Shown here: piece by piece, positions 37,680 to 49,503 of the stretch
How the letters are laid out: every line of letters starts with the position of its first letter
How positions within the stretch are numbered: the first letter of the stretch is position 1
Assembly: GCF_024748695.1 (NCBI RefSeq)
Contig: NZ_CP087176.1
Coordinates: forward strand, 5,325,501 to 5,389,500
Length of the DNA: 64,000 nucleotides
Direction of reading: 5' to 3'
Source of the DNA: Pseudomonas sp. B21-040
GTDB taxonomy: Bacteria > Pseudomonadota > Gammaproteobacteria > Pseudomonadales > Pseudomonadaceae
Notes under the pieces: model-generated
Databases searched by the model: none
The model's input: only the letters and a program-made list of their open reading frames with translations
What the model was told of the DNA's origin: nothing
Made by a program: the position numbers and the translations under genes

Positions 37680-37785
37680 TGTGGGAACGGCGGTGCGACG
37701 ATTCGACTTGCTCGCGAAGGCGGTGTGCCAGTCAAATCAGATGTCGACTGACACGACGCTTTCGCGAGCAAGCCCGCTCCTACAG
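37680..37785. repeat. REP doublet between DUF6124 and hydrolase genes
   Basis: TGTGGGAACGG...CTTGCTCGCGAA at the left and TTCGCGAGCAAG..CGCTCCTACA at the right; degenerate outer arms but a clean inner CTTGCTCGCGAA pair. Confidence 0.72.
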
Positions 37786-37799
37786 TTTGATTTGGGGGA

Positions 37800-38834
37800 T
37801 TACAAGAGATTCGGCGCAGGCACCGGATCGATCTGCGCCCAATGCGAAGTGTCTTCGCGATGCGCCTGCAAGTACGGCAACACCGCCGCCAGCAACGGCT
37901 CTTTAAAGGCTTCCTGGAAGCGATGCGCCAACCCCGGAATCAACTTCAACTGACTCCCGCGAATATGCGCCGCCAAATGCACGCCGTGCATCACCGGCAA
38001 CAACGGATCAGCCGTGCCATGCACCACCAGCGTCGGCACGCGTAGCTGATTGAGCAGGTCCACGCGACTGCGCTCGGCGAGGATCGCCATGATCTGGCGC
38101 TTCACACCTTCCGGGTTGAACGCCCGGTCATAGGACTGCGCCGCCTGCTGCAACAAGGCCTGCCGATCATCTGTCACCGACGGGCTGCCCAACGCCGCGA
38201 GCAAGTCAGCTTGTTGCTCCAGCGCCACTTCGCGATTCGGCGCGCCACGACGCGACAACAATTGCACCAGCGCCGCACTCGGCGCCGGCAAGCCTTCGGC
38301 ACCGGAGCTGGTCATGATCAAGGTCAGGCTTTCCACACGCTGCGGCGCCATCGCCGCCATGTGCTGGGCGATCATCCCGCCCATGCTCGCGCCCAATACG
38401 TGAAATTGCTCGACGTGCAGCGCGTCCATCAGGCCAAAGGCATCGTCGGCCATATCGGTCAGGGTGTACGGCGCCGACACCGGCAAGCCGAGTTTGTAGC
38501 GCAACGCTTCAAACGTCAGGTTGGCCTCGGCCGGGGTTTGCCGCCACGTGGAGAGGCCAACATCGCGGTTGTCGTAACGAATCACCCGAAAGCCCTGCTG
38601 ACACAGCGCAACCACCACCTCGTCCGGCCAGTGAATCAATTGCCCACCCAGGCCCATCACCAGCAACAGCGCCGGGTCGGACGCACGGCCAATGCTCTGG
38701 TACGCCAGGCTCACCTGCGCCAGATCGACGTGTTCGGTTGGAACGTTGACATCACAACGAGAGGCCGCCAACGACGGCAGGCCAAATAGCAACGCGGCCA
38801 GAAAAATGGCTTTAGAAAAAAAAGACGCACTCAT
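37800..38834 (-). CDS. Secreted alpha/beta hydrolase
   Basis: 344 residues. N-terminal signal peptide ([18 protein letters not shown]). Alpha/beta-hydrolase fold: oxyanion [12 protein letters not shown], nucleophile elbow GASMGG (Ser near residue 150), acid Asp in [10 protein letters not shown], catalytic His in [11 protein letters not shown]. An export signal makes a periplasmic or extracellular esterase-like role likely; substrate unknown. Similar to TAP-like/AB-hydrolase-1 carboxylesterases. Convergent with DUF6124. Confidence 0.9.
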   Translation of the reverse strand: MSASFFSKAIFLAALLFGLPSLAASRCDVNVPTEHVDLAQVSLAYQSIGRASDPALLLVMGLGGQLIHWPDEVVVALCQQGFRVIRYDNRDVGLSTWRQTPAEANLTFEALRYKLGLPVSAPYTLTDMADDAFGLMDALHVEQFHVLGASMGGMIAQHMAAMAPQRVESLTLIMTSSGAEGLPAPSAALVQLLSRRGAPNREVALEQQADLLAALGSPSVTDDRQALLQQAAQSYDRAFNPEGVKRQIMAILAERSRVDLLNQLRVPTLVVHGTADPLLPVMHGVHLAAHIRGSQLKLIPGLAHRFQEAFKEPLLAAVLPYLQAHREDTSHWAQIDPVPAPNLL

Positions 38835-39039
38835 GAAAAAACACCAACACGCAGAACCCCAGTAGAGCGCGAGTCTGATGAAGTTTGTTCAAGCGCGCTG
38901 CCACAGTTGCGTGACAGTTTCGTGAATATCGCCCAATGGTCAATACGATAACTATGTAGTGCCACGCAGGGCCGTAAATTGCCTTCAATGACGCGCTCAA
39001 GAGCGGACACGCCGCTCTCCTGCACAGAGCTATGTCGTC

Positions 39040-42000
39040 ATGAAAGAACGTGTGTTCAGCGCCTTGCCCGATTCCCCGCCGGTCGTGATGGCGGCCCATC
39101 CCCCCCTGAAAAACAACCCCGATGAAAGCCTGCTGCTGAGCGCCACGACACGCTGGCGCGAGAGCAGCCGGGCCTTGCAGGCGCTGTTCAGCGCCGCGCC
39201 GCACAGAGCACACCGTAACGAACCCTCGCTCAACGAACGCTGGAATGCCTATTGGGGCACCCGAGCCCCCGGTACGCCGTTATCGCGACGCGAGTGGGCC
39301 GGGCAGTTGTATCGCAACCATTTCGAGGCCTGTGCTCAAGTAGCCTTTGCCCGCAGAACCCTGAGTGCTGAACAGCTGAAGCCGTTGCAATTGATCATCG
39401 ATCCGCCTGCCGAAGGGCTTTTTCTGGACAATCAGCCCGTGCGGAGTGAACGGCTGACGTTGATTCTGAGCGACAGCGGCACCCTGAAATTCCCCGCCGC
39501 CTGGGTCATCAGCGTCGGGGATGGGCCTGCCATCGCACAGTGGCTGTACCTGCCCGAGCGTCCCGTTCCCATTCAAGTCTTCCCTCAGCGCAGCGACATG
39601 GAAGCCTGGTTATCCGGGCAATCGCTCATCCCCCAAGGCCTGCCGGAGGATGACGTGCGCTTTGAATACACCGCCAACGCTCAGCCGCTGATATCAGGCA
39701 TTACTGAACTGCTGCTCCACCCGCATCACACCAACACCGTGATTTTCGCCCTGCCGCCGGTCGTTGAAGTGACGGTGGTTGACGAAGATGATCCGCCGCT
39801 GTTTGGCAGCCTGTTCGCCGACATCCCCTGGTCCCTGCGCCAAGCCGCGTTGAACCGGCAGCGCGATGCCCTCGAAGCGCTGCTGGGCGATGCGTTTGAA
39901 AGTGACCGGCAACGACCCTTCGAGGCGGCAATGAAGGCGTTGGAGCAGGCAGAGCAGACCGCTGACACCGCCGCCCGCGCCCTGCTTTACCGGTCACGTA
40001 CCCTCGACTTTACGACCATCAACCGCGCGTTCAGCGCGCTCTATCAGGCGCACCAGGATGGCTTGCGCGCAGAGGCCGACATTCAACGGGCCCTCAAGCA
40101 ACTCGACAGCGATGAATTCAGCCTGCTCCAGGCCGTGCTGGACGCACCGCTCGCCGCCAATCGCGATACCGGCATCATCGCCGCCAGCCTGACGCTGTCG
40201 ATGACCGACCCAACCGGCAACGTCACGACGCAGTTGCTCAATGGACCGTTCGTGATCACCCGAGCGCCGCTCGACGCCGCTTCATCCCACAGCCTTTTGC
40301 TGTACTGGCCCGGCAGCGGTGGCGGCTTGCAACGGTTCGCCAATCGCACCGAGCTGGAGCGGCAAGTGTTCAAGATTCAGGACCGGGATCCGGTGTTGGC
40401 CTTGCAGCTGAAAAAAATCGACACCGACCCGCTGCATGACAGCCTCGATCAACTCACCCGCCATTCCGAAGACAGCGCAGCGCACATCCGCCAGTCCACG
40501 CCCGACGCCGCTCAGGCGCTACTGCGTGCAGACGAACTGGAAAAACTGCGCAAACAAACGCTGGCCACCTTGCAGGTGCCGGTGCACGCCGCACGAAGCC
40601 TGGCGTTCTCGCACCAGTTGGAGCAAAGCCGCAGTGGCGCGCTCTTCTCCCTGCTGCCCGAGTGGCTCGCCACCTTGTCAGCGTCCGAGCGTGTTGAACT
40701 CAAGGCCCTGTTCGAGGCTTACCTCCTGGCGATGCGCCGCAGTCACCAACAGCTGGAAACCGCCTTGGCGCCGCGTGACGATTTCACCCGTCAGCAGGTG
40801 CAGGCCCGCCTGCGCCAGGACTTCGCGCTCGAAGGGCATTTTGAGGTGCAACTTGATCTGCCCGATTCGGTGACATTGCAAAAACAACTGGCAGAAGGAG
40901 CCGCCCCGGGAACCCCGCAAAAACTCGTCGCGGTCCCCAGTCAAACCCGCAACACAATGTCCCTCGAAGAACTCGCGCAACTGAACCTCGACAACACCCC
41001 CTCGATGCGATTGGAGCCTCTTTCACTGCGACTGGGCTTTATGCGGGTGGACGTTACGGCAACCGATCCCGCCGAACGTCAGGCATTGCTACGCGGCATC
41101 ACCTTGCCCTGGCTACGCAACGTCTTGCCGGAACTTGATCTGCCCCAAGCCTACGAAACACTGATCCGCGATGCCTTCACCGGCTCGGCCAGCGAGGCCG
41201 TGTTTGTGCAGGCGCATCGTCGCGAATGCCTGATCGATCCGTGGCGCCTGATGCTGACGTTGCAGGGGACCTGCGCACGTCTGCAAAAACAGATCAATCA
41301 AGTCGAATGGCAGGTGCTGAAGATCGCCATTGAGGCCAACACCCCTGACGCCTGGAACGTGGACGGCCAACGCATCGTGATCCGGCCGGCGTACCTGAGC
41401 GCTGGCGGCAAGGACACGCCCAACGAGGGGCCCACAACCTTATCCGGGGTGACGTTCATTGAAGAGCAAGTCAGCCGGATGACCCTGCTGTATCTGCCGG
41501 ATAGCCCCGATGGGCAGTTCCTGCGTCGCTACGACAACCTGGAAGCGGCTCGCGGGGCCTTGTTCAATCTTTGCCTGCGTCGCGAAATGGTTGACTACCT
41601 GGCAGGACGAGCGTTGCAAGGCCGGGGGCCAGCCCATGTCAGCCGCATCAATCAGGCCGTGCTTAAACATTTCGACGCCATGATCGGGGTCGGCGAGCCG
41701 TGGCCAAAAACCACGTCACTGGCGGCCCATCTGCTCGATGCCCATATGGGGCGCCTGATCGAAACCCATCGCGCAACGTCCCGTTCCAACGATGACCTGT
41801 ACCTGGAGCGCTACGCGCTCAGCGGTCCGAGGGCGTTCAATTACATGAGAATGGCCTTGGGCGTGGTGCCCTTTGTCGGCTCGGCCATTGCCCTTTACGA
41901 CGCCTGGAGCAGTGCCAACCGGGCTGTCGCGTCGCTGCTGCGCGGCGACGTGGGTGATGGTGTGACCGAGATTGAGTCGGTGCTGCTGTCACTGGTCGAT

Positions 42001-44256
42001 GCCGCCATGGATATTCTTCCGGGGGTTGCCGCGAGGCCCCGATCAGCCAAAAGCGCTCGCGCGCTGGCGCGCCTTCGTCAGTTGGAGGCATCAGGCCGCC
42101 ACGCCGGTGCGTTGCAAGCCAGGTCACAGCGCCAGGCGCGGCATGGCTTCAATCGCTTCGCTGGCTACGATTATGAACAGCCGATTTCCCTTGCCGGACT
42201 GCTGCCGGCTACCCACGGGATCTACCGCAACATTTACCGGCATGTGGACGGCGATTTCATCGTTCGCCAAGGGCGCATCTTTCAGGTTGAACGCAGCACC
42301 GACTCACGAAACTGGCGACTGACCGGCACCCGCCAGAAAACCTATAAGCAACCGGTTGGCCTGGATGAGGTGGGGTGTTGGGACACTTACTTCGGTGTCT
42401 ATGGGGTGACGTTCGAGGGGGGCGGGCTGGGCGGCGGCAATCTGCTCGGGCACCTGGCGGACCGGCTCGACCCGATCTGGCCGGCCGCCATTCGCGAACG
42501 CCTGCCGCGCTGGTGGGCCGACCAGGCGTTTCGCCGTCAGAACGCGTTGACCGAAGCGGCAGACGATTTCGCCCCGCAACTCGACGCCCGGGTCAAGCAC
42601 ACCAATGCCCTGATTAAAACGTACAACACCAGCACGCTTGAGCAGCGTCCGGCATTGATACCGGCCACCGAAACCGCGTGTATCGGCGACATCGAACTCG
42701 CCAGCCGACACTATGAAACGCTGGCTGAGCTATTCCCCCTGACCCATGGCAACAAGCGGCGCGTGCTCAAGGACATGCAGAGCCATGACGCCCTGCTGAT
42801 CACCGATCGGTACAGGCAACGGGTGTTCCTGGCCAATCATCGGGCCGATCCGTTGATGGACCGGATCGACGATCTGGTCGCCCAACTGGATGCACTGCCG
42901 GGCGATGCGATCAGCGAACGCGTGCGGGTTCTGGAAGACACCCGAAAATTGCGCGTGCAGTTCATCCGCGAACTGGATCACATCGATGCCGGGATGCGCG
43001 ATCTCAACCTCTGGTACGAACGTATTTCAGTCAGCAACCACAAGGCACAAATTACCGGCGAAGTCATGATGCTGAACGGGCGGCTCAATGAAGCCAACCT
43101 GCTCTACTTGAGAACCGGTCACCTGCTGGAAGTCGTCAAACGCTTTGATCATTCACGGGACGTCTCCTGGTTCTACCTGCAAGGCCAGACAGAAAATCTG
43201 CGGGTTAAAGTCGACCGGGCCTTGTTCACCCAGTTCAGCCTGGCGGAAGTCATCGCCACCAAGGCCCAGCGCAATCAAATCTTGCAGGAATGTCTCGATC
43301 TTTATGGTGCCTTTCGCCGCGGGATGAACGCCTGGACCGCCAGTTATCCGCAACACTTTCATCAGGACGCCGTGGTGCCACTGCTGGAGGGCCTCGAAAA
43401 AATGGCCGAGCGCGCACGCAAGGGCATCGATCAACAGGCGCCCGCCTCTGTTGCCGGCAAGCGCAGCAAAAAAGTGTTCACCACCGAAGACGATCAATTG
43501 CTGATCGGAGTGGAGCGCTGGGAGCCGACAACGCAAAAGCGCCAATACACCCTGACCGGACAGGGCGGATTTGATGAAGTGTGGGAACAAGGTACAAACG
43601 GCAAGTTTCGCCTGCTGAACCCGCCCGAGCCAGCAACCCATACGCCTCAACGGGACCTTGGCGCGTTGGTCGAAGATGCTCGCAGCCGCCTCCAATCTCA
43701 GGAGGCTTACAAGATCAGGATTCGATTTTATGCGGCGCACGACATGCTGCCAGTGGACCTGGAGCACATGATGACCAGTGAAGCCGGCGAGTTGACCCAC
43801 CGCGCGATAGCCATCGAGGCGGTTGCCCCGCAACATCCGCTCATTGAGCAACTGCGCAACAAGGCGACCGAGCTCGTTGCCAGCGGACGCCAGATGCGCA
43901 CCCGCCAATCCTTGAGTACCCAACGACCGACCGATGGAATGCTGGATGACCTGATCAGTCACAACGCCGTGGAGATACGCAAGACAAGCCCGATCAAACA
44001 CTTGGGCAAACGTTCTGACGGTCGAAGCGATCACCTGCAGGAATATGAAATATGGGACGTGACCGCTCAACCACCCAAACTGTTGTGGTACGCCCACTTC
44101 CACTACGCCAAGGCAGCCCCCGCATTCGCCGAGTTCGAAAAGGCGCACCTGAAACTGCCGGAACACCGGTTTCTGACCCACGCCGACAACACCGCGCTGC
44201 CTTACGCGGACATCGGCAAAAAGTCAGCCGCGCTCAGGCATTTTGATCAGGGCTAA
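39040..44256 (+). CDS. Giant DUF6543 (dermonecrotic-toxin-like) protein
   Basis: 1738 residues, no signal peptide. The N-terminal half resembles the DUF6543/dermonecrotic-toxin-like region that is common in large Pseudomonas proteins (family assignment from memory). A hydrophobic stretch at about residues 935-1000 ([19 protein letters not shown] ... [19 protein letters not shown]) could insert into a membrane. It is followed by a region around 1055-1150 rich in Gly and aromatics ([31 protein letters not shown]) and helical segments at 1180-1480. The C-terminal 300 residues include two beta-rich segments. No catalytic motif is recognised. No secretion or immunity gene is adjacent; the region upstream (38835-39039) is a 205-bp promoter gap. 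Confidence 0.85.
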   Translation: MKERVFSALPDSPPVVMAAHPPLKNNPDESLLLSATTRWRESSRALQALFSAAPHRAHRNEPSLNERWNAYWGTRAPGTPLSRREWAGQLYRNHFEACAQVAFARRTLSAEQLKPLQLIIDPPAEGLFLDNQPVRSERLTLILSDSGTLKFPAAWVISVGDGPAIAQWLYLPERPVPIQVFPQRSDMEAWLSGQSLIPQGLPEDDVRFEYTANAQPLISGITELLLHPHHTNTVIFALPPVVEVTVVDEDDPPLFGSLFADIPWSLRQAALNRQRDALEALLGDAFESDRQRPFEAAMKALEQAEQTADTAARALLYRSRTLDFTTINRAFSALYQAHQDGLRAEADIQRALKQLDSDEFSLLQAVLDAPLAANRDTGIIAASLTLSMTDPTGNVTTQLLNGPFVITRAPLDAASSHSLLLYWPGSGGGLQRFANRTELERQVFKIQDRDPVLALQLKKIDTDPLHDSLDQLTRHSEDSAAHIRQSTPDAAQALLRADELEKLRKQTLATLQVPVHAARSLAFSHQLEQSRSGALFSLLPEWLATLSASERVELKALFEAYLLAMRRSHQQLETALAPRDDFTRQQVQARLRQDFALEGHFEVQLDLPDSVTLQKQLAEGAAPGTPQKLVAVPSQTRNTMSLEELAQLNLDNTPSMRLEPLSLRLGFMRVDVTATDPAERQALLRGITLPWLRNVLPELDLPQAYETLIRDAFTGSASEAVFVQAHRRECLIDPWRLMLTLQGTCARLQKQINQVEWQVLKIAIEANTPDAWNVDGQRIVIRPAYLSAGGKDTPNEGPTTLSGVTFIEEQVSRMTLLYLPDSPDGQFLRRYDNLEAARGALFNLCLRREMVDYLAGRALQGRGPAHVSRINQAVLKHFDAMIGVGEPWPKTTSLAAHLLDAHMGRLIETHRATSRSNDDLYLERYALSGPRAFNYMRMALGVVPFVGSAIALYDAWSSANRAVASLLRGDVGDGVTEIESVLLSLVDAAMDILPGVAARPRSAKSARALARLRQLEASGRHAGALQARSQRQARHGFNRFAGYDYEQPISLAGLLPATHGIYRNIYRHVDGDFIVRQGRIFQVERSTDSRNWRLTGTRQKTYKQPVGLDEVGCWDTYFGVYGVTFEGGGLGGGNLLGHLADRLDPIWPAAIRERLPRWWADQAFRRQNALTEAADDFAPQLDARVKHTNALIKTYNTSTLEQRPALIPATETACIGDIELASRHYETLAELFPLTHGNKRRVLKDMQSHDALLITDRYRQRVFLANHRADPLMDRIDDLVAQLDALPGDAISERVRVLEDTRKLRVQFIRELDHIDAGMRDLNLWYERISVSNHKAQITGEVMMLNGRLNEANLLYLRTGHLLEVVKRFDHSRDVSWFYLQGQTENLRVKVDRALFTQFSLAEVIATKAQRNQILQECLDLYGAFRRGMNAWTASYPQHFHQDAVVPLLEGLEKMAERARKGIDQQAPASVAGKRSKKVFTTEDDQLLIGVERWEPTTQKRQYTLTGQGGFDEVWEQGTNGKFRLLNPPEPATHTPQRDLGALVEDARSRLQSQEAYKIRIRFYAAHDMLPVDLEHMMTSEAGELTHRAIAIEAVAPQHPLIEQLRNKATELVASGRQMRTRQSLSTQRPTDGMLDDLISHNAVEIRKTSPIKHLGKRSDGRSDHLQEYEIWDVTAQPPKLLWYAHFHYAKAAPAFAEFEKAHLKLPEHRFLTHADNTALPYADIGKKSAALRHFDQG

Positions 44257-44262
44257 AAAGTA

Positions 44263-44291
44263 AAACGGGAGCGGCTGGGCCGCTCCCGTTT
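44263..44291. terminator. Bidirectional terminator between the giant gene and metE
   Basis: CGGGAGCGG and CCGCTCCCG with flanking A and T runs. Serves both convergent genes. Confidence 0.9.
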
Positions 44292-44299
44292 CACTGTTT

Positions 44300-46612
44300 T
44301 CAAGCCAATTGGCTGCGCAACTGTCGGGCCGCCGCCACCATGTTCACCAGCGCCGCTTCAGTCTCTGGCCACGCCCGGGTCTTCAGACCGCAATCGGGGT
44401 TCACCCACAAGCGCTCGGCTGGAATGCGCTTCACGGCTTTGCTCATCAACTTGACCATCTCGGCGGTGTCCGGCACCCGTGGCGAGTGGATATCGTACAC
44501 ACCCGGCCCGATGTCGTTCGGGTAGTCGAAGGCTTCGAAGGCCTCCAGCAGTTCCATGTCCGAACGCGAGGTTTCGATGGTGATCACGTCGGCGTCCATG
44601 TCGGCGATGGCCTTGATCACGTCATTGAATTCGCTGTAGCACATGTGAGTGTGGATCTGCGTTTCATCGCGCACACCCGATGCACTCAAGCGGAACGCTT
44701 CGACTGCCCAGTCGAGGTAGTCCTGCCATTGCGCCCGGCGCAGGGGCAAGCCTTCACGGAACGCGGCTTCGTCGATCTGCACGATCTTGATGCCGGCGGT
44801 TTCCAGGTCCACCACTTCGTCCCGCAGGGCCAGCGCTAACTGCTGCGCCTGGACTTTGCGCGACACGTCTTCACGGGGGAACGACCACATCAACATGGTC
44901 ACGGGACCGGTGAGCATGCCTTTCATGACCTTGTCGGTCAGGCTCTGTGCGTAGGTGATCCAGTCGACCGTCATCGCGTTCGGGCGGCTCAGGTCGCCGT
45001 AGATGATCGCCGGTTTGACGCAGCGCGAGCCGTAGCTCTGAACCCAGCCGAAGCGGGTGAACAGGTAGCCGTCCAGTTGCTCGGCGAAGTACTCGACCAT
45101 GTCGTTGCGTTCGGCTTCACCGTGCACCAATACATCCAGGCCCAGGCGCTCCTGCACTTGCACCGCGTGGCGGATTTCGCTGTGCATCGCGTCGGTGTAA
45201 TCGTTGGCCGACAGCCTGCCTTGCTTGAACGCCTGACGGGCCAGACGGATCGCGCCGGTCTGCGGGAACGAGCCGATGGTGGTGGTCGGGAATGTCGGTA
45301 GTTTCAGGCGAGCGCGTTGCTGTTCGACGCGTTGGGCAAACGGCGAATGGCGCTGGCTGTCCGCAACGCCAATGGCAGCGATACGCGCCTGCACGGCGGC
45401 TTTGTGGATACGCGGCGACTCGGCACGACTGGCCGCAATTGCGCGGCTCTGGGCCAGCGCCGCTTGCACGCTGGGCGATTGCGGGTCGTTGAGGGCATCA
45501 CGCAGCACGGCGATTTCGCCACACTTCTGCACGGCAAACGCCAGCCAGCTTTTCAGTTCCGGGTCGAGTTTGTCTTCGCGGCGCAGATCCACCGGGCTGT
45601 GCAGCAACGAGCACGAACTGCTGACCCACAGGTTGTCGCCAAAACGCTCTTGCGCCGGTTGCAGCTGAGCCAGCGCCTGCTCCAGTTCGCAGCGCCAGAC
45701 GTTGCGACCGTTGACCAGGCCGACCGAGAGAATCTTGTAGGTCGGCAGGCGATCCAGCACCTGGCCCAGTTGATCCGGCGCACGCACGGCGTCGATGTGC
45801 AGGCCTTGCACTGGCAGGCCGACGGCCAGGCCGAGGTTGTCTTCCAGGCCGCTGAAGTAGGTCGCCACGAGTTTTTTCAGCGGCGAATATTGAAGGATGT
45901 GGTAAGCGCGTTCGAACGCATTTTTCCAGGCTTGCGGCAGGTCGAGGGTCAGGATCGGCTCGTCGATCTGCACCCATTCAACCCCTTGCGCGGCGAGGCG
46001 CCCGAGGATTTCGTTGTACACCGGCAGCAGGCGTTCCAGCAGGTCGAGTTTGTCGAAGTCATTGCCTTTGGCCTTGCCCAGCCATAGGTATGTCAACGGG
46101 CCGATGATCACCGGTTTGACGGTGTGACCGAGGGCCTTGGCTTCGTCCACTTCGTCGAACAACTGCTCCCAGCTCAGTTTGAATTGTTGGTCAGCGCTGA
46201 ATTCCGGGACCAGGTAGTGATAGTTGGTATCGAACCATTTGGTCAGTTCCTGGGCGTATTGCGCGGTGCTGTGTTCGCCGCCGCAGCAACTGGCCGTGGC
46301 GCCACGGGCCATAGCGAACAAGGTGTCGAGGGTCGGCAGGCCGGCGGCATCTTTGGTGCTGTCGAAACGCTCGGGGATCACACCGAAGGTCAGCGAATGG
46401 GTCAGCACCTGGTCGTACCAGGCGAAATCGCCCACGGGCAGCAGGTCGATCCCGGCGCCTTTCTGCAATTGCCAGTGCATGGCACGCAATTGGCGGCCAA
46501 CGCGGTCCAGGGCAGCCTGATCAATGTCGCCCTTCCAGTAGGATTCGAGGGCTTTTTTCAGTTCACGGTCCGCGCCGATGCGTGGGAAACCAAGTGTGTG
46601 GGCCAGAGCCAT
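44300..46612 (-). CDS. metE: Cobalamin-independent methionine synthase
   Basis: Transfers a methyl group from 5-methyltetrahydropteroyl-triglutamate to homocysteine. 770 residues, two homologous domains. Zinc-ligand motifs HMCYSEF and [11 protein letters not shown] are intact in the C-terminal domain, and the N-terminal [17 protein letters not shown] is typical. I chose ATG 46612 with GGGAGA upstream; 28 extra codons upstream would run into the metR promoter. Divergent from metR, its activator in related bacteria. Confidence 0.98.
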   Translation of the reverse strand: MALAHTLGFPRIGADRELKKALESYWKGDIDQAALDRVGRQLRAMHWQLQKGAGIDLLPVGDFAWYDQVLTHSLTFGVIPERFDSTKDAAGLPTLDTLFAMARGATASCCGGEHSTAQYAQELTKWFDTNYHYLVPEFSADQQFKLSWEQLFDEVDEAKALGHTVKPVIIGPLTYLWLGKAKGNDFDKLDLLERLLPVYNEILGRLAAQGVEWVQIDEPILTLDLPQAWKNAFERAYHILQYSPLKKLVATYFSGLEDNLGLAVGLPVQGLHIDAVRAPDQLGQVLDRLPTYKILSVGLVNGRNVWRCELEQALAQLQPAQERFGDNLWVSSSCSLLHSPVDLRREDKLDPELKSWLAFAVQKCGEIAVLRDALNDPQSPSVQAALAQSRAIAASRAESPRIHKAAVQARIAAIGVADSQRHSPFAQRVEQQRARLKLPTFPTTTIGSFPQTGAIRLARQAFKQGRLSANDYTDAMHSEIRHAVQVQERLGLDVLVHGEAERNDMVEYFAEQLDGYLFTRFGWVQSYGSRCVKPAIIYGDLSRPNAMTVDWITYAQSLTDKVMKGMLTGPVTMLMWSFPREDVSRKVQAQQLALALRDEVVDLETAGIKIVQIDEAAFREGLPLRRAQWQDYLDWAVEAFRLSASGVRDETQIHTHMCYSEFNDVIKAIADMDADVITIETSRSDMELLEAFEAFDYPNDIGPGVYDIHSPRVPDTAEMVKLMSKAVKRIPAERLWVNPDCGLKTRAWPETEAALVNMVAAARQLRSQLA

Positions 46613-46664
46613 GATGTATTTCTCCCTGTAAAAGATGGCGCTATTGTCGACAGCCAACCCAACA

Positions 46665-46677
46665 TGAGACAAACTCA
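46665..46677. promoter_or_regulatory. MetR-binding-site candidate between metE and metR
   Basis: TGAG-ACAAA-CTCA is a perfect dyad of the MetR form TGAA-N5-TTCA (A/G and T/C swapped). It lies in the 108-bp divergent space, so a single site could serve both genes. Confidence 0.55.
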
Positions 46678-46720
46678 ACCTTTTCGTGTTGATCACAAGT
46701 TTTCCTCATGGAGCCATCCG

Positions 46721-47638
46721 GTGCTTGAAATCCGTCACCTGAAGACCCTGCACGCCTTGCGCGAAGCCGACAGCCTGGTCGATGCCGCCGACCGCCTGCA
46801 CCTGACGCAGTCGGCCCTGTCCCACCAGTTCAAGGAACTGGAAGAGCGCATGGGCATGCAGTTGTTCGTGCGCAAGACCAAACCGGTGCGCTTCACCAGC
46901 GCCGGTTTGCGCCTGCTGCAACTGGCCGACGCCACCCTGCCGTTGCTGCGCGGTGCCGAACGCGATATCGCACGATTGGCCGGTGGCACGGCAGGCCGTT
47001 TGCACATGGCGATCGAGTGCCACAGTTGCTTCCAGTGGCTGATGCCGACCATCGACCAGTTCCGCGATGCGTGGCCAGAAGTCGAGTTGGATCTGGCGTC
47101 GGGGTTTGCCTTTGCGCCTTTGCCGGCGCTGGCGCGCGGTGACCTGGACCTGGTGGTGACCTCTGACCCGCTAGACATCGCCGGGATTACCTACGTGCCG
47201 CTGTTCACCTATGAAGCCATGCTCGCGGTGGCCAACCAGCACCGGTTGGCGAGCAAGGCGTATATCGTTCCGGAAGATCTGCTGAGCGAAACCCTGATCA
47301 CCTACCCGGTGGAGCGTGATCGACTGGACATCTTCACCCGCTTCCTCGAACCGGCCGACATCGAACCGGCGCAGGTCCGCACCTCGGAACTGTCGGTGAT
47401 GATGATGCAACTGGTGGCCAGCGGACGCGGCGTGTGCGGCATGCCGCACTGGGCGCTGCACGAATACAGCTCACGGGGTTACGTGAAGGCCAAGCGACTG
47501 GGCGAGAAAGGCTTGTTTGCGACGCTGTACGCAGGAATCCGCGCGGACATGCTGGATGCGCCGTACATGCGTGATTTCTTGCTGACGGCCAAGGACACGT
47601 CGTTCTCGACGCTGGATGGCGTCAGCGCCGTTCGCTAG
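46721..47638 (+). CDS. metR: LysR-family activator of metE
   Basis: 305 residues. LysR HTH (about 1-60: LEIRHLKTLHALREADSLVD, then LTQSALSHQFKELEERMG) and a periplasmic-binding-like effector domain (homocysteine in the family). GTG start at 46721; no in-frame ATG begins near. The long frame from 46124 runs antisense through metE and is rejected. Orientation opposite metE fits MetR. Confidence 0.94.
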   Translation: MLEIRHLKTLHALREADSLVDAADRLHLTQSALSHQFKELEERMGMQLFVRKTKPVRFTSAGLRLLQLADATLPLLRGAERDIARLAGGTAGRLHMAIECHSCFQWLMPTIDQFRDAWPEVELDLASGFAFAPLPALARGDLDLVVTSDPLDIAGITYVPLFTYEAMLAVANQHRLASKAYIVPEDLLSETLITYPVERDRLDIFTRFLEPADIEPAQVRTSELSVMMMQLVASGRGVCGMPHWALHEYSSRGYVKAKRLGEKGLFATLYAGIRADMLDAPYMRDFLLTAKDTSFSTLDGVSAVR

Positions 47639-47650
47639 GAACACATAGCC

Positions 47651-47746
47651 CTTGTAGGAGCCGGGCTTGCCCGCGATGGCGATTTTCCAGTCAATGTCTG
47701 CGGCGACTGACACACCGCCATCGCGGGCAAGCCCGGCTCCTACAAG
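47651..47746. repeat. REP doublet between metR and GNAT genes
   Basis: CTTGTAGGAGCCGGGCTTGC..CGCGATGGC at the left and an exact inverse GGCTCCTACAAG end at the right, about 96 bp. Confidence 0.85.
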
Positions 47747-47761
47747 ATCTGTCGGTGGGGT

Positions 47762-48259
47762 TTAGAGTTCACGCCACATATGGATCTTGTCGAAGTAATC
47801 CTCACCCACGCGCACGGCCATGGGTTCGAGGCCGAACTGGATGAAGCCGCAACGGCTGTACAAGTTGAACGCGGTGTCGTTGCCGGCGGTGACGGTCAGT
47901 TTGATCAGCTTCAAGCCCTGATGCTTGCCCGCCTCGGCCAACGCTGCCTGCACCAGTTGCTGCCCCACCCCGCGCTGGCGGAGGGTGCCCGAGACGTACA
48001 TGCCAAACAGCGTCGCCTTGTGCCGGGCCTTTTCCCGAGCCTCGAACGCAAGCCCGACGATGCCCGCCAGCCGCCCTTCTACAAACGCCCCGAGCACCAC
48101 ATCCAGTTTGCTGGTCAGGCGCCCTTCCCACCCACTCAGCGGCATCGCGGCGCGCTCGCGCACGCTGGAGGTGAACGCCTGCGGATGCCGGTCGTAGGCT
48201 TCGAGCATCAGTTCCCGATAGGCCAGGGCATGACGGGCGTCCAGCCGTTCAATCCACAT
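47762..48259 (-). CDS. GNAT-family N-acetyltransferase
   Basis: 165 residues. Acetyl-CoA-binding motif RQRGVGQQLVQAAL (R/Q-x-x-G-x-G/A) followed by LIKLTVTAGNDTAFNLYSRCGFIQFG, the classic GNAT C-terminal beta-alpha. Start ATG at 48259 (MWIERLDA); the TTG two codons earlier would overlap lysE-type stop. Substrate unknown. Probably co-transcribed with the upstream LysE-type exporter gene. Confidence 0.9.
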   Translation of the reverse strand: MWIERLDARHALAYRELMLEAYDRHPQAFTSSVRERAAMPLSGWEGRLTSKLDVVLGAFVEGRLAGIVGLAFEAREKARHKATLFGMYVSGTLRQRGVGQQLVQAALAEAGKHQGLKLIKLTVTAGNDTAFNLYSRCGFIQFGLEPMAVRVGEDYFDKIHMWREL

Positions 48260-48261
48260 GT

Positions 48262-48900
48262 TCAAACCGTCCTGCGTTGCTCAAGCATCAGCCGCACCGC
48301 CAGCGTCGCCAACACAAAACTCATGAAATAACGCTGCACCGCCAGCCAGGTCGGGTTGTTGACGAACCACGAGGCGATGCCGGCCGCGAACAACGCGATC
48401 AGCAGATTGACGCAGAAGCTGACACTGATCTGCGTCAGGCCAAGGATAAGGCTTTGGCTGAACACCGAGCCGTGTTCAGGGTTGATGAACTGTGGAAACA
48501 CCGACAGGTAAAACACCGCAATCTTGGGGTTCAACGCGCTGGTGAGAAAACCCATGGTGACCAGTTTGCGTGACGAGTCCGGCGGCAACTGCTGCGCCTC
48601 GAACGGTGAACGCGCGCCGGGTTTGACCGCCTGCCAGGCCAGCCACACCAGGTACAACGCCCCGGCCCATTTCAAGACTTCGTAGGCCATCGGCACGGCC
48701 AGGAACACCGCGGTCAAACCGGCCGCGGCGGCGAACAAGTGGACAAAGAACCCCGCGACCACGCCCAACAATGACGTCACGCCCGCCTTGCGCCCCTGGC
48801 AGATTGAACGGGAAATCAGGTAGATCATGTTCGGCCCCGGTGTCAGCACCATCAGCAATGCGGCGGCGGCGAAAATCAGCAAATCTTGAAGCGGGATCAT
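48262..48900 (-). CDS. LysE/RhtB-family exporter
   Basis: 212 residues, six helices. N-terminal TPGPNMIYLISRSICQGRKAG and LGVVAGFFVHLFAAAAGL are hallmarks of amino-acid efflux proteins (RhtB, LysE). An exporter beside an acetyltransferase is a recurring pairing; the substrate may be an amino acid or homoserine-like metabolite. Confidence 0.92.
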   Translation of the reverse strand: MIPLQDLLIFAAAALLMVLTPGPNMIYLISRSICQGRKAGVTSLLGVVAGFFVHLFAAAAGLTAVFLAVPMAYEVLKWAGALYLVWLAWQAVKPGARSPFEAQQLPPDSSRKLVTMGFLTSALNPKIAVFYLSVFPQFINPEHGSVFSQSLILGLTQISVSFCVNLLIALFAAGIASWFVNNPTWLAVQRYFMSFVLATLAVRLMLEQRRTV

Positions 48901-48924
48901 GGGCAGTCCTTCGTCCGTAATTGA

Positions 48925-49359
48925 TCAGGCAGGTTCGGTCAGCGAAGCTCGATAAAACGGCAGGATCAGGTCGCGTGTCAATGGCGCCAGCGTGATATCA
49001 CCGTCGGTGGTCGGGTCAATCCAGATCACTTCTTCGATTTCGGCTGCGGGGGTGACGTCCTCCTCGATGGCCAGCCGAAAAAGTTCGGCCTCTACGACAA
49101 AACCCGGCTCGTTGGCGGCCGGTGCCGAGAATTTCCCGAGGTAGCTGGCGTGCGACGGATCGATGACTAACCCCAGCTCTTCTTCCAGCTCGCGGGCCAA
49201 GGCGTGAACCGGCTGCTCATGGGCTTCGATCTTGCCGCCCGGTTGCATAAAGGCCTGGGTGCCGCGCTTGCGCACCAGCAATGTGCGGCCGTCGGGGCCG
49301 ATCAACAGGGCGGCGGCGATGCGGATGATGCGTGGCGTATCAGCGGATGGACGGGTCAT
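48925..49359 (-). CDS. NUDIX hydrolase (MutT-like)
   Basis: 144 residues. Nudix box GGKIEAHEQPVHALARELEE..LG is exact (G-x5-E-x7-REUXEE-x-G-U with substituted spacing). ATG 49359 (MTRPSADTP) chosen; upstream codons lack support. Cleaves nucleoside diphosphate-linked compounds; substrate unknown. Confidence 0.92.
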   Translation of the reverse strand: MTRPSADTPRIIRIAAALLIGPDGRTLLVRKRGTQAFMQPGGKIEAHEQPVHALARELEEELGLVIDPSHASYLGKFSAPAANEPGFVVEAELFRLAIEEDVTPAAEIEEVIWIDPTTDGDITLAPLTRDLILPFYRASLTEPA

Positions 49360-49454
49360 GGATCGGAATTGGCCTTGGGAAAAAGCCGCAAGGTTCACAT
49401 AAGTGTCGGTGCATCGTCACGGGGAAAAATATCTGCAACTCACTGCCGAACCTT

Positions 49455-49478
49455 TGTGGGAGCGAGCTCGCTCCCACA
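49455..49478. repeat. 24-bp perfect palindrome between NUDIX and permease genes
   Basis: TGTGGGAGCGAG followed by its exact reverse complement. It is a compact version of the local REP arm and may act as terminator for the permease gene on the minus strand. Confidence 0.7.
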
Positions 49479-49503
49479 GGGTTCTGTACTGCCAGCCGAT
49501 TGC

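Noticed and set aside
46124..46720. N-terminal extension of MetR
   Set aside because: It runs antisense through metE; the LysR HTH begins at GTG 46721.
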